Source of the DNA: Opitutaceae bacterium
Lineage (GTDB): Bacteria; Verrucomicrobiota; Verrucomicrobiia; Opitutales; Opitutaceae
Length of the DNA: 64,000 bases
Assembly: GCA_015075305.1 (NCBI GenBank)
Contig: JABTUS010000007.1
Coordinates: 124,001 to 188,000, forward strand
Reading direction: 5' to 3'
Of the stretch, positions 53,242 to 62,586 are shown piece after piece. Position numbers and translations under genes: made by a program. Below the pieces are notes generated by a model. It was not told the DNA's origin and did not search any database. It worked only from the letters and a program-made list of their open reading frames with translations. Every line of letters begins with the position of its first letter. The stretch's first letter is position 1.

Positions 53242-54012
53242 TCAGAGGCCCACGAGCGAACCGTTGCGCTTGATCCAGGCTTCCGCCTCGCGCCAGCCGG
53301 GGCACACCTCGGCGACGCGCGCCCAAAAACGCTCGGAGTGATTCATCTCGCGGAGGTGCATCAGCTCATGGTGGATGATGTAGTCGCGGACATGGTCCGG
53401 GGTCTGCACCAGCCGCCAGTTGAGGGAGATCACGCCGCCGGAGCTGCAGGAACCCCAGCGTGAGCGCTGGTTGCGCACACCGACCTGCTTCACCTCGACG
53501 CCGCAAATCGCCGACAACTCCCAGGTGCGTGCGGGCAGCTCGATTCTGGCGCGACGCTGGAAATGGGCTTCGAGGGTCGGTCGAAGATTGCCGTTCAGGT
53601 GAGGCACGCGGAAGACATCCGCGTCGAGGCAGACCGCGGGTTTCTCACCCGCCACCGCGACGCGCAGTGGTGTGAGCGTTCCGCGCCAGAGGATGTGTGT
53701 GCCGGGAACCCAGACCTCGGGGGCCTGGGGACGGCGGCGCTGGCGCTGGCGCGCGCGCTCCAGCCAGTCGCGGTGCGACTCCAGAAACCGCCGGGCATCA
53801 CGCTCGTTGCCGCGGGCGGGAATTGTGACCTCGGGAACGCCGTCCCTGCGCAGGATCAGGCGGTAGTGATCCGCGCGCAGGCTTCGTTTGAAAACGACAT
53901 CCGGATCACGCGTTTCCTGCGGTGATGCGGCGATCGGGTGCGCCCCGGCCGCCGTTGAGGCGGTTGTTGTGAGCACTGAATCGAGAAAGTCCGACTGGCG
54001 TTCGCGCGACAT
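53242..54012 (-). CDS. YgjP-like zinc metallopeptidase (DUF45/WLM type)
   Basis: 256 residues. Metal site HHELMHLREMNHSERFW (HELMH with a downstream His) and the family stretch RSRWGSCSSGGVISLNWRL. The N-terminal half has VTIPARGNERDARRFLESHRDWLERA. M48-like proteases of this type are often next to other housekeeping enzymes; substrates are unknown. It starts 8 bases after the YfcE-like stop, so the two may be one operon. Confidence 0.88.
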   Translation of the reverse strand: MSRERQSDFLDSVLTTTASTAAGAHPIAASPQETRDPDVVFKRSLRADHYRLILRRDGVPEVTIPARGNERDARRFLESHRDWLERARQRQRRRPQAPEVWVPGTHILWRGTLTPLRVAVAGEKPAVCLDADVFRVPHLNGNLRPTLEAHFQRRARIELPARTWELSAICGVEVKQVGVRNQRSRWGSCSSGGVISLNWRLVQTPDHVRDYIIHHELMHLREMNHSERFWARVAEVCPGWREAEAWIKRNGSLVGL

Positions 54013-54019
54013 TGCGGGC

Positions 54020-54454
54020 TCAGAGTGTGATCACTTCCCAGCGCTTGAGCGCATTCCGTTCAAGAGTGAGCCACGCGAACGAGCATGTGTCCGATCGCGG
54101 GTAGCTGATGCAGCCGGGATTGAGCCAGCGCACGCGGGAGAAATCAATGTCATCGCGGGGAACATGGGTGTGGCCGTGCAGGAGAAAATGGACGCCAGCC
54201 GGAGCGCGGCGCGGCGGAATGTGGACGAGGTGGAAACTGAGGCTCCCTCTGACCAGTGTCATCTCCATTGGCCAGGGATGGGAGTCATTGTTGCCGCGGA
54301 CAACGTGCATGGGTTTTCCCAGCAGCTCGAATTCGACGAGAGTTTCCGGATCGCAGACATCGCCCAGGTGCCAGATCTCATCGGCGCCTTTCAGCAATCC
54401 CGGCAGACCGGAGGGATAACGGTCATGGGTGTCGGCAATCACGGCGATGCGCAT
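54020..54454 (-). CDS. YfcE-like metallophosphoesterase
   Basis: 144 residues, short but complete for the family. Metal-ligand motifs: IADTHD, HLGDVCD, VRGNNDSH and LLHGHTHVPR. Likely a cytoplasmic phosphodiesterase acting on small substrates. It is the upstream partner of the YgjP-like gene. Confidence 0.9.
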   Translation of the reverse strand: MRIAVIADTHDRYPSGLPGLLKGADEIWHLGDVCDPETLVEFELLGKPMHVVRGNNDSHPWPMEMTLVRGSLSFHLVHIPPRRAPAGVHFLLHGHTHVPRDDIDFSRVRWLNPGCISYPRSDTCSFAWLTLERNALKRWEVITL

Positions 54455-54598
54455 GCCCGATTCCAGTCCGAGGCATCGATGCGGGTCACCTAAAATCGTG
54501 GGGAATCCGGCATCAGCCCTTCAAGGCGGTGCTGCAACATTTGCACGCGCACGATGGCTTGGGTTTGAGTTTCAACCCGGCGCGCCCATGATTCCGGC

Positions 54599-56947
54599 AT
54601 GTCCCTGCCCACTTCAGACGCGCCGATGCCTTCCGCCCAGCCTCCGCCGGAAGCGAATCCTCCTCACCTGGGGCCGGGATCGAAAGCCGCCGCGGGCCTG
54701 AAGGCCGTCATCAAGACCGGTGAGCATGCGCTCGGAAGGGCGGGCGTTTGGGCCGGCACCCGGGCGCTGCTCAAGGTCAACCAGATCGACGGTTTCGACT
54801 GCCAGTCCTGCGCATGGCCGAATCCGGACACGGACCGCCACACCTTTGAGTTCTGCGAAAACGGCGCCAAGGCGGTTGCGGACGAGGCGATGACGGCGCG
54901 CGTCGACCGGGATTTTTTCGCCAGACATTCGATCGCAGAACTTCTTGGACGGAGCGACTACTGGCTGAACCGCCAGGGCCGCCTGACCGAGCCCATGATC
55001 CGGCGTCCGGGGGCGGCGCACTATTCCCCGGTTTCCTGGGGCGAGGCGTTCGGGACGATTGCGCACGAGCTCCGCGGCCTGTCCACGCCGGATGCCGCGG
55101 CATTCTACACATCGGGGAGAACCAGCAACGAGGCCGCGTTTCTCTATCAGCTTTTCGCGCGGCAGTTTGGCACCAACAATCTGCCCGACTGCTCGAACAT
55201 GTGCCACGAGAGCAGCGGCGCGGCGCTGAACGCGACCATCGGGGTGGGCAAGGGAACGGTGACGATGGAGGATTTCCTCAAGGCAGAGCTCATCCTTGTC
55301 GTCGGCCAGAATCCCGGCACGAACCACCCGCGCATGCTCTCGACCCTGGCGGAGGCGAAGGGCGGGGGGGCGACCATAGTATCCATTAATCCACTACCCG
55401 AGATCGGCAATTTTCGCTTCAAGAACCCCCAGGACCTGCTCAATCCGCTCAAGGCTGTGAAGCTCCTGCTTCAGCCGGGCACGCCTTTGAGCGACCACTG
55501 GCTTCAGGTGCGCATTGCCGGGGATCTGGCGCTCTTCAAGGGACTGATGAAGGGCATGCTTGAAATTGAGGATGCGGCGCCCGGCACCGTGTTTGACCAC
55601 GCGTTCATCCGCGAGCACACGGACGGATTTGAGCCACTGATCGCGGACCTGCGGGCGACGCCGTGGGAGTCGATTGTCGAAGCCGCAGGGGTCGGGCGCG
55701 GGGAGATCGAGCGCGTATCGCTGCTGGCCGCGCGGTCGAAGGCGACCATCTGCTGCTGGGCCATGGGCCTGACACAGCAGCCGCAGGCGGTTGCCACCAT
55801 CCAGCAGATCGTCAACTTCCTTCTCCTGCGCGGCAGCATCGGGCGGCCGGGCGCCGGGGTCTGTCCGGTGCGCGGACATTCGAATGTCCAGGGCGACCGC
55901 ACCATGGGAATCTTTGAGAAGATGCCGGATGAGTGGCTGGACCGCCTCGATCGTGAGTTCGGCTTCAAATCGCCGAGGAAACACGGTCATGACACGGTGG
56001 ATGCGATTCGTGCGATGCATCGGGGCGATGTGAGCGTCTTTTTCGGACTCGGCGGCAATTTCCTTTCGGCGACTCCCGACACTGAATTCACCGGTGAGGC
56101 GCTTCGTCGGTGCGCGCTGACCGTGCATGTCTCGACCAAGCTGAATCGCGCGCACCTGGTGACCGGTCGCACGGCGCTGATCCTGCCGTGCCTTGGCCGC
56201 AGCGAACGGGACCGCCAGGCGGCGGGCGAGCAGTTTGTCACCGTGGAGGACTCGATGGGCATCATCAGCTCCTCGCGCGGCCATGCGGAACCGGCGTCAC
56301 CCGATCTTCTCAGCGAACCTGCTATCGTGGCGCGGCTCGGCGCGGCTGTTCTTGGCGCACGCACGTCCGTGCCATGGCATGACCTCGCCGCCGACTACGA
56401 CCGGATTCGCGATCACATTGCGCGCGTTGTGCCGGGATTCGAGGATTTCAACGAGCGAATTCGCCAAGGGGTTTTCCACCTGCCAAATGCCGTGCGGGAT
56501 CAGCGGGTTTGGAGGACGATTTCAAAGAAAGCGCGCTTCACCGTGGCGCCAATCAGACGCTCCACTCTGCGGGGCGGCGAATTCGTGATGATGACGATCC
56601 GCACCCATGACCAATTCAACACGACGGTGTACGGGCTCGATGATCGCTATCGTGGAGTCTACGGCGGACGACGGGTTGTGTTCATGCAAGAGGACGACAT
56701 CAAGTCGTCGGGTTTGATGGCGGGACAGTTGGCCGACCTCGCGAACCATTTTGGCGGAGTGACGCGAGTGGCGCGCGGCTTCATGGTTGCACCCTATTCG
56801 ATTCCGCGCGGCTGCGTTGCCACCTATTTTCCTGAAGCCAATGTACTTGTGCCGGTCGATAGCACGGCCGAGATCAGCAATACTCCCACGAGCAAATATG
56901 TTGTCGTTACGATATCCCCCAGCGCGGATCTGACGGACGAATCATGA
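54599..56947 (+). CDS. FdhF/YdeP-family molybdopterin oxidoreductase
   Basis: 782 residues. N-terminal DCQSCAWPNPD in place of the four-Cys cluster of formate dehydrogenases, then SDYWLNRQGRLTEPMIRR, FYTSGRTSNEAAFLYQLFAR, MCHESSGAAL and VGQNPGTNHPRML. C-terminal molybdopterin-binding domain includes IRTHDQFNTTVYGLDDRYRG. YdeP-like proteins relate to acid resistance or formate chemistry, but the substrate is unproved. No selenocysteine context is seen. Confidence 0.9.
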   Translation: MSLPTSDAPMPSAQPPPEANPPHLGPGSKAAAGLKAVIKTGEHALGRAGVWAGTRALLKVNQIDGFDCQSCAWPNPDTDRHTFEFCENGAKAVADEAMTARVDRDFFARHSIAELLGRSDYWLNRQGRLTEPMIRRPGAAHYSPVSWGEAFGTIAHELRGLSTPDAAAFYTSGRTSNEAAFLYQLFARQFGTNNLPDCSNMCHESSGAALNATIGVGKGTVTMEDFLKAELILVVGQNPGTNHPRMLSTLAEAKGGGATIVSINPLPEIGNFRFKNPQDLLNPLKAVKLLLQPGTPLSDHWLQVRIAGDLALFKGLMKGMLEIEDAAPGTVFDHAFIREHTDGFEPLIADLRATPWESIVEAAGVGRGEIERVSLLAARSKATICCWAMGLTQQPQAVATIQQIVNFLLLRGSIGRPGAGVCPVRGHSNVQGDRTMGIFEKMPDEWLDRLDREFGFKSPRKHGHDTVDAIRAMHRGDVSVFFGLGGNFLSATPDTEFTGEALRRCALTVHVSTKLNRAHLVTGRTALILPCLGRSERDRQAAGEQFVTVEDSMGIISSSRGHAEPASPDLLSEPAIVARLGAAVLGARTSVPWHDLAADYDRIRDHIARVVPGFEDFNERIRQGVFHLPNAVRDQRVWRTISKKARFTVAPIRRSTLRGGEFVMMTIRTHDQFNTTVYGLDDRYRGVYGGRRVVFMQEDDIKSSGLMAGQLADLANHFGGVTRVARGFMVAPYSIPRGCVATYFPEANVLVPVDSTAEISNTPTSKYVVVTISPSADLTDES

Positions 56948-57034
56948 TCGGTCAATAAAATCGCTTCTGTGTGCTGGCAGGTGAAACAAATGCGGCTAGG
57001 ATGAGTCACAGACATACAAAGAACAATTAATCCT

Positions 57035-57550
57035 ATGAAACCACTACAACTGCTTCTGATTCTCTCTCTGGCGGGAACCGCTGCGGTATACGCGGCGGAC
57101 AACAAGATTCCCACCACGCGTGTCGAGGTGAACTTCACAGACCCTGAAAACTTCACGGACGTGAAGGACAGTTCCTTTGGCACTGAAAAAGGCCGCGACG
57201 CAATCCTGTCCGAGATCCGCGAGTACATCACGCGGCGTGCGGACAAGCTGCTTCCTGCGGGCCAGAAACTGACCATCACGTTCAGCGACATCGACCTCGC
57301 CGGTGAATATGAGCCCTGGCGCGGACCGCGTGCGGACGACATCCGCATTGTGAAGGACATCTATCCACCTCGCTTCAAGTTCAGCTATAAAGTCACCAAT
57401 GCGGCGGGTGCCGTCGTAAAGCAGGGAGAGGAGAACATCACCGACCTTGCGTTCATGATGCGCCTGACTATCGATCGTCAGGATCCGCTGCGGTATGAGA
57501 AGGACATCCTCAATGACTGGATGGGCGCAAAACTGCGCGAAACCAAGTAG
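57035..57550 (+). CDS. DUF3016 secreted protein
   Basis: 171 residues with a signal peptide (about 1-20). The body matches DUF3016: RVEVNFTDPENFTDVKDSSF, REYITRRADKLLPAGQKLTI and TFSDIDLAGEYEPWRGP, then PPRFKFSYKV. Periplasmic, function unknown. Ends at a strong hairpin terminator (57585-57619). Confidence 0.88.
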   Translation: MKPLQLLLILSLAGTAAVYAADNKIPTTRVEVNFTDPENFTDVKDSSFGTEKGRDAILSEIREYITRRADKLLPAGQKLTITFSDIDLAGEYEPWRGPRADDIRIVKDIYPPRFKFSYKVTNAAGAVVKQGEENITDLAFMMRLTIDRQDPLRYEKDILNDWMGAKLRETK

Positions 57551-57584
57551 AGCTGTTCACGGATTGCGCACTTGATGCGATCCC

Positions 57585-57619
57585 ACCGCCGCGACTCACC
57601 AGCTCGCGGCGGTTTCTTT
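57585..57619 (+). terminator. rho-independent terminator after DUF3016
   Basis: Perfect 10-base stem ACCGCCGCGA (57585-57594) with TCGCGGCGGT (57604-57613), loop CTCACCAGC, then TTTCTTT. Its T-run touches the TTG proposed as the S4 gene start. Confidence 0.8.
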
Positions 57620-58028
57620 GGAGCCCCTGCTTTCCCCATTGAATCCCCAGGCCTCGGAATCCGGTTCACGCATCGACAAGTGGCTTTGGGCGGTCCGCCT
57701 ATACAGGACGCGCAGCCTGGCTTCCGACGCCTGTCGCGCGGGGAGCGTGAAGATTGCCGACCAGCCGGTGAAGCCGGCGCGGGATGTTCATGAAGGGGAG
57801 ATCATTTCGGTGCGGCAGGGTGTTGTGAATCGAACACTGATCGTGCGTGCGGTGCCAAAATCGCGTGTGGGAGCTCCGCTTGTGGCGGACTACTGTGACG
57901 AGCAGACGCCTGCGGCCGAATGGGAGAAGGCCAGGGAACAGCGCATCCAGCATCTTTTGCAGCGGGAGCGCGGATCCGGTCGGCCCACGAAGCGGGATCG
58001 ACGTCAGATCGACAGGCTCCTGGGTTAG
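57618..58028 (+). CDS. S4-domain RNA-binding protein, Hsp15-like
   Basis: 136 residues. S4 domain from about residue 18: RIDKWLWAVRLYRTRSLASD, then GSVKIADQPVKPARDVHEGE. C-terminal basic helix (RPTKRDRRQIDRLLG). Hsp15 recycles stalled 50S subunits. No ATG is available near the start; TTG at 57618 lies in the preceding terminator tail, so TTG at 57639 is an alternative. Confidence 0.88.
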   Translation: MEPLLSPLNPQASESGSRIDKWLWAVRLYRTRSLASDACRAGSVKIADQPVKPARDVHEGEIISVRQGVVNRTLIVRAVPKSRVGAPLVADYCDEQTPAAEWEKAREQRIQHLLQRERGSGRPTKRDRRQIDRLLG

Positions 58029-58037
58029 TGTGCGGGA

Positions 58038-58508
58038 TCATCCGTTCCCACCGCGGAGCACATGAACGTGGGCGAGGTCGTGCTTCTCGAACTCCTGCCA
58101 GTAGGCGTCCTCAAGCTTCTTGAGTTCGGCCTCAAGTGAAGGGGGTGGTTCGAGGCCGGGGGTGGTCGAGGCGAGGTGGCGCCTCGCCTGGTCCGAGGCG
58201 TAGTCGCGATCGGCAAGCCGAGCCACGAGTTCATGCCAGAAGGCGTCGTTGGTGTGCTCGGAGAGCACCTGTTCAACCTGCTCGTTCTTCGTGACTTTTT
58301 CGGACAGCGAGAGGACTCCGTTGGATCCCTTTTCGACGAGATCCGCGCAGTTCAGCGCCTCCGCCAGATTCAGGATCGTCTGCTCGACATCCTGGTATCG
58401 TTTGGCGGCCGTGGTCTCGGGCCCCTGATAGGCAGTCACCACGTGCATGCCGAAATGCACGAGCTCCAGGACCCGCGCAAACTCCTTTGGAGTGAACGAT
58501 ACTTTCAT
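58038..58508 (-). CDS. hypothetical protein, helical
   Basis: 156 residues, soluble and mostly helical (KEFARVLELVHFGMHVVTAY; ALNCADLVEKGSNGVLSLSE). Convergent with the S4 gene by 9 bases. Coding bias matches its neighbours, so it is a real gene, but no family is recognised. Confidence 0.75.
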   Translation of the reverse strand: MKVSFTPKEFARVLELVHFGMHVVTAYQGPETTAAKRYQDVEQTILNLAEALNCADLVEKGSNGVLSLSEKVTKNEQVEQVLSEHTNDAFWHELVARLADRDYASDQARRHLASTTPGLEPPPSLEAELKKLEDAYWQEFEKHDLAHVHVLRGGNG

Positions 58509-58636
58509 GGGCTTGCATTGTGCGCAGTGTGCCGGGAACTCGGCAACGATGGAGTGGGTTTCATCGGCTGCGGGCGGGCACCCCCGTCAATGTGGTTTCA
58601 AGAAATCCCTCGCCCAACGGGGCTGGCCAGCCTTGA

Positions 58637-60454
58637 ATGACTGCGTTCATGTCCCTGTTCAGCCTGCTCGACGTTTCACTCAGCTTTGGTGGTCCCTACA
58701 TCCTGGAAAAGGCCAATTTCCAGGTGGATCCGGGGGAGCGCGTGTGCCTGCTCGGGCGCAATGGCGCGGGAAAATCGACGCTGATGAAAATCATCGCCGG
58801 AGAAATCAAGCCCGACTCCGGCCAGGTCTTCCGCGAACCCGGTGCCGTCTTCACCCGGCTGACGCAGGAGATCCCGGCGGGCATTGAGGGTGATGTGCGC
58901 ACCCTGGTGACATCGGGCCTGCGTCCGCCGCACGATCATGAGGAGGAGTGGGAGCGGGACGTGCGGGTTGACGATCTCGTCGCACGGCTGCAGCTCGATC
59001 CGGAAGCCGAGTTTTCCCAGCTTTCGGGAGGATTGAAACGCCGCGCCCTGCTTGCGCGCGCGCTTGCCGGCCAGCCGGATCTGCTCCTGCTGGACGAGCC
59101 CACCAACCATCTCGACGTCGATTCGATCCTGTGGCTTGAGGATTTTCTGCTCTCGGAAAAGATCTCGCTGTTCTTCGTGACGCACGACCGGGCGTTCCTG
59201 CGCCGGCTGGCGACGCGGATTGTCGATCTCGATCGCGGGCGGCTTGCGAGCTGGGCGTGCGACTACGACACGTACCTTGTGCGCAAGCAGGAGGTGTTGG
59301 AGGCGGAGGAGCGGCAGCAGGCGCTCTTTGACAAGAAGCTGGCGCAGGAGGAGGTGTGGATCCGCAAGGGAGTGAAGGCCCAGCGTTCGCGCGCGCAGGG
59401 TCGCATCCACGCGCTCATGAAAATGAGGGCGGAGCGGGCGGCGCGCCGCGAGCGGACGGGCAATGCCACCATGCGGCTGGCCGAAGCCGAGCGATCGGGA
59501 GTCAAGGTCGTCGAGGCCGACCGGATCTCGTTCGCCTTCGCGGACGGAAAGCCGCTTGTGAGCGATTTCACCACGCTGATCACGCGGGGTGACAAGATCG
59601 GTTTGATAGGTCCCAACGGCGCGGGAAAAACAACTCTCATCAAGCTGCTGCTTGGGGAACTGAAACCGACCTCCGGGGAGATCAAGCACGGCACCGGACT
59701 CGAGGTGGTTTATTTCGATCAGTTTCGCGGGCAGATCGACGACAACCGGACGGTCGCGGACAATATCGCGGATGGGAACGAGACCGTCACGATCGACGGA
59801 CGGACGAGACATGTGATCAGCTACCTTCAGGACTTTCTCTTTTCGCCGGATCGTGCGCGCACGCCGGCTCGCGTGCTTTCCGGCGGCGAACGAAACCGGC
59901 TGCTGCTGGCGCGCCTGTTCACCAAGCCGGCGAATGTGCTGGTGATGGACGAGCCGACCAACGACCTCGATGCCGAGACGCTCGATCTGCTCGAGGACCT
60001 GCTCGTGGAATATCAGGGCACGCTTCTCGTGGTGAGCCACGACCGCGATTTTCTGGACAATGTGGTGACCAGTACGCTGGTGTTCGAAGGCAATGGCTCC
60101 ATAGGAGAGTATGTCGGCGGTTACAGCGACTGGGTGAAGGAAAAGGAAAAGGCTGCCGCGGCGGCAGCCGCCATGGCTGCGCGGGCCGTTGCTCCGGCAA
60201 GACCGGCCTCCGGAGGCGCGTCAATCAAGCCCCGCAGACTTACAGCGAAGGAACAGCGGGAACTTGAGGGCCTCCCGTCGCAAATCGAAAAGATCGAGGC
60301 TGAGCAGGAGGAATTGTCCGGCAGGCTGGCCGATCCGTCCTTCTACCAGCAGCCTGCCGAAATCGTGGCGGCGGCGCGCGCGCGCGTGTTCGAGCTTGAG
60401 GCGGAGCACGCGACGGCGTTTGCGCGCTGGGAGGAACTCGAGGCGCTCAAGTAG
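58637..60454 (+). CDS. ABC-F family ATPase (Uup-like)
   Basis: 605 residues with two ATPase domains and no membrane segments. Walker A GRNGAGKST (first) and GPNGAGKTT (second); signatures LSGGLKRRALLARAL and LSGGERNRLLLARL; Walker B LLLLDEPTNHLD and VLVMDEPTNDLD. The C-terminal coiled coil (about 545-605) fits Uup, which acts at the ribosome or on DNA junctions. Confidence 0.92.
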   Translation: MTAFMSLFSLLDVSLSFGGPYILEKANFQVDPGERVCLLGRNGAGKSTLMKIIAGEIKPDSGQVFREPGAVFTRLTQEIPAGIEGDVRTLVTSGLRPPHDHEEEWERDVRVDDLVARLQLDPEAEFSQLSGGLKRRALLARALAGQPDLLLLDEPTNHLDVDSILWLEDFLLSEKISLFFVTHDRAFLRRLATRIVDLDRGRLASWACDYDTYLVRKQEVLEAEERQQALFDKKLAQEEVWIRKGVKAQRSRAQGRIHALMKMRAERAARRERTGNATMRLAEAERSGVKVVEADRISFAFADGKPLVSDFTTLITRGDKIGLIGPNGAGKTTLIKLLLGELKPTSGEIKHGTGLEVVYFDQFRGQIDDNRTVADNIADGNETVTIDGRTRHVISYLQDFLFSPDRARTPARVLSGGERNRLLLARLFTKPANVLVMDEPTNDLDAETLDLLEDLLVEYQGTLLVVSHDRDFLDNVVTSTLVFEGNGSIGEYVGGYSDWVKEKEKAAAAAAAMAARAVAPARPASGGASIKPRRLTAKEQRELEGLPSQIEKIEAEQEELSGRLADPSFYQQPAEIVAAARARVFELEAEHATAFARWEELEALK

Positions 60455-60542
60455 CCCGCGCCCCGGTGAGCGCTGGCGGACGCGGGTTTCAAGCTCGTAA
60501 GCCGGGCGATTTTCCCTGTTAGTCGTCCCTGACGGAACGGCC

Positions 60543-60625
60543 GCCCGAATGGCGAAATGGTATACGCTTTCGACTTAAAATCGAATTTCCGAAAGGAAGT
60601 GCGGGTTCGAGTCCCGCTTCGGGCA
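60543..60625 (+). tRNA. tRNA-Leu (anticodon UAA)
   Basis: Acceptor arms GCCCGAA (60543-60549) and TTCGGGC (60618-60624) pair; the anticodon loop reads CTTAAAA (anticodon TAA, Leu); a variable arm of the class II type and T-loop GTTCGAGTC are present. Discriminator A at 60625; CCA is not encoded. Confidence 0.92.
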
Positions 60626-60718
60626 CTCCTTCCAGAGTGATGTGGATCCCAAAACTGGGGGGAGAGCAGGAAAACTACGGGTGTGCCATCGATGACAAAC
60701 CTCCGACAAAAGGGCGGA

Positions 60719-61153
60719 CTACTCTCCAGCAGGTGGTGTGAGGTCTGCCAGAAGCTCGCGTGGGCGCTTCGCCGCGACGTCCGGGAACCTTCGGTAATCC
60801 TTGTCGAAGGTGGCGACGGTCAGCCCATTGGACGCACCTTCCGCCGCCAGCGCGCAGTCCGCGAAATCGAGACTGGTGCTGGCGTAGCGGGCGACGGCGT
60901 CGAGTGTCGTTGCATCCGCGGCGATGGAGGGCCGCGCCAGGACACGCTGAATGGCCGCGGCGATCTGGTCGCGCGGCACGCCGAAGTGCGATTTGAGGGT
61001 CCACGTGACCTCCGCCAGGATGATTGCGGGCAGGTGAAGCGTGCCGTCGGGCGCGCGCTCAATCAGCTCCACCGCTTCCGGAGACTGCCTGGCATGGTCC
61101 GCAAGCAGGTAGCGCAGCACGACGTTGGCATCAAGTATCGCGCGTCGCGGCAT
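60719..61153 (-). CDS. VapC-like PIN-domain toxin
   Basis: 144 residues from the ATG at 61153 (MPRRAILDANVVLRYLL), which fixes the PIN start; the longer frame to 61246 overlaps the antitoxin further. PIN acidic residues: D8 in LDANVVL, E in LAEVTWTL, and D near TSLDFADCALAA. Such toxins cleave RNA. It overlaps the AbrB-type antitoxin by 23 bases in the usual antitoxin-first order. Confidence 0.88.
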   Translation of the reverse strand: MPRRAILDANVVLRYLLADHARQSPEAVELIERAPDGTLHLPAIILAEVTWTLKSHFGVPRDQIAAAIQRVLARPSIAADATTLDAVARYASTSLDFADCALAAEGASNGLTVATFDKDYRRFPDVAAKRPRELLADLTPPAGE

Positions 61154-61376
61154 CGAGGGCGCCCAAGTGTCTGCCGATCGACTTTTCCACCGTCCGCTTG
61201 TGCCTCGGCCGGGCATACCGTGCCAGCATTCCCGCCGGGCTGGCATCCGCGCGCAGCGTCACCCTGCCTTCGTGGAATTCAACCAGGACGTCGCCGCCCG
61301 GCTCGACGCCGAGCCACTCCCGCATCGGTTTGGGAAACGTCGTCTGGCCTTTCTGCGTGAGGTGCAATTTGATCAT
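61131..61376 (-). CDS. AbrB/SpoVT-type antitoxin (VapB-like)
   Basis: 81 residues. N-terminal swapped-hairpin DNA-binding domain: LTQKGQTTFPKPMREWLGVE, then GGDVLVEFHEGRVTLR. The basic C-terminus should bind the toxin. Autoregulation of the pair is typical of the family. Confidence 0.88.
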   Translation of the reverse strand: MIKLHLTQKGQTTFPKPMREWLGVEPGGDVLVEFHEGRVTLRADASPAGMLARYARPRHKRTVEKSIGRHLGALDAATRDT

Positions 61377-61508
61377 TTGCCTTACTTTCTTCTGAAGTGC
61401 ATTACATCAACGAAGGGCGTAAGTCAAGTGGCTGGACTGAAGGCGCACAACGCGTGGTGTCGGATCGGAAAGGCAGCATGCTCGCCGTGCGCGGATCTTG
61501 ACGCCGGA

Positions 61509-62102
61509 CTATCCCAGGAGGCCCTGCAGTCTCGACCGCAGGAGCTGCCGCGCGCGGTAGAGGCGGGTCTCCACGGCCTTGGGCGAGCAGCCCATCACCT
61601 GGGCGGCCTCCTGATGGCTGAGGTCCTCGATTTCGACGCATAGTACGGCCTGCCGGAGTTTCGCTGGCAGCGCGTGCACTGCCGCCTGCACGCTTCGTGC
61701 GAGGTTCTTCTCCTCAATCAGCTGGGATGCGGTGCGTGCCGCGGGATCGGCCACCTCGAATCCGCCGGGAGTGGAATCGTTCAACTCCTCCATGCTGTCT
61801 TCGCGCCGGCGAATCCGCCAGCGCAGACGGTTGCGGCCGAGGTTGCCGGCGATCGTCAGCAACCATGGCTTGAACGAGGATCCCGGCCTGTAGTTGGCGC
61901 GCTTTTGGTAGAGACGAACAAAGGCCTCCTGAGCCACGTCCTCGACATCGGCGGACGGAACCCCGAGGCGAAGCAGGAAACTTTTGACGCTGATCTCCCA
62001 CCGCTGCATCAGCGCGGCAAGGGCGTGGTTGTTCCCCTGCTGCAAGGCGGCCATCAGCGATTCGTCAGACGAGCTCCCGGTGTCACCTTCGACCGGGGGC
62101 AT
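61509..62102 (-). CDS. CnrH-like ECF sigma factor (core copy)
   Basis: 197 residues; region 2 VPSADVEDVAQEAFVRLYQKR and region 4 DLSHQEAAQVMGCSPKAVETR nearly match the island copy at 42104-42700. Third gene of the CnrYXH-like operon, overlapping the sensor gene by 20 bases. Likely drives its own operon and the adjacent Cu ATPase. Confidence 0.88.
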   Translation of the reverse strand: MPPVEGDTGSSSDESLMAALQQGNNHALAALMQRWEISVKSFLLRLGVPSADVEDVAQEAFVRLYQKRANYRPGSSFKPWLLTIAGNLGRNRLRWRIRRREDSMEELNDSTPGGFEVADPAARTASQLIEEKNLARSVQAAVHALPAKLRQAVLCVEIEDLSHQEAAQVMGCSPKAVETRLYRARQLLRSRLQGLLG

Positions 62103-62586
62103 GGTGCGTGGCGTGATTCTGCAGGTCGAGCGACGCGGGAGCGGAGTGGTCGAAGGCGGCTACGCGCGGCAGAACGATGGAGATGTAGCGTTCCCCTTCG
62201 CGACCGCCGATCACGGCGGCGACTTCCCGGATGTGCTGCTCAGTGCTGGCCCGGCATTCGGCGTCGACCTCGGCCGACTGTTTCATCGCCGCGGCCACCT
62301 CCGATTCGGGCGCTCCGGAGCGGCGCAGCCGCTTCAACGCGGTCCGCGATTCGGCAATGGCCTCGCAGTGGCCGGCGCAGATTTTCTCATAAGACGCGTG
62401 CATGGCCTTCACCCTGGCGAATGTGTCGTCCGAGAGTTTGAACTCATCGCGCAGCCAGACAAGTGAATCGTCGTTTGATTCAATGCTGGTCGCCGCTGAT
62501 GCCGGACGGAGGCAGAGGTAGGTCAGGCTGCCGGCCGCAAGTGCCACAAGCGCGATCAACCCTGCGGTGAGCCAGCCATATTTCAT
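62083..62586 (-). CDS. CnrX-like periplasmic metal sensor (core copy)
   Basis: 167 residues with one N-terminal membrane helix (MKYGWLTAGLIALVALAAG) and a helical periplasmic part (KAMHASYEKICAGHCEAIAE; DAECRASTEQHIREVAAVI). The Cys/His/Met positions match the island paralogue. ATGA overlap with the anti-sigma gene. Confidence 0.85.
   Translation of the reverse strand: MKYGWLTAGLIALVALAAGSLTYLCLRPASAATSIESNDDSLVWLRDEFKLSDDTFARVKAMHASYEKICAGHCEAIAESRTALKRLRRSGAPESEVAAAMKQSAEVDAECRASTEQHIREVAAVIGGREGERYISIVLPRVAAFDHSAPASLDLQNHATHHAPGRR

Noticed and set aside
58676-60040. 454-codon minus-strand frame
   Set aside because: Shadow of the ABC-F ATPase, which has both Walker and signature motifs.
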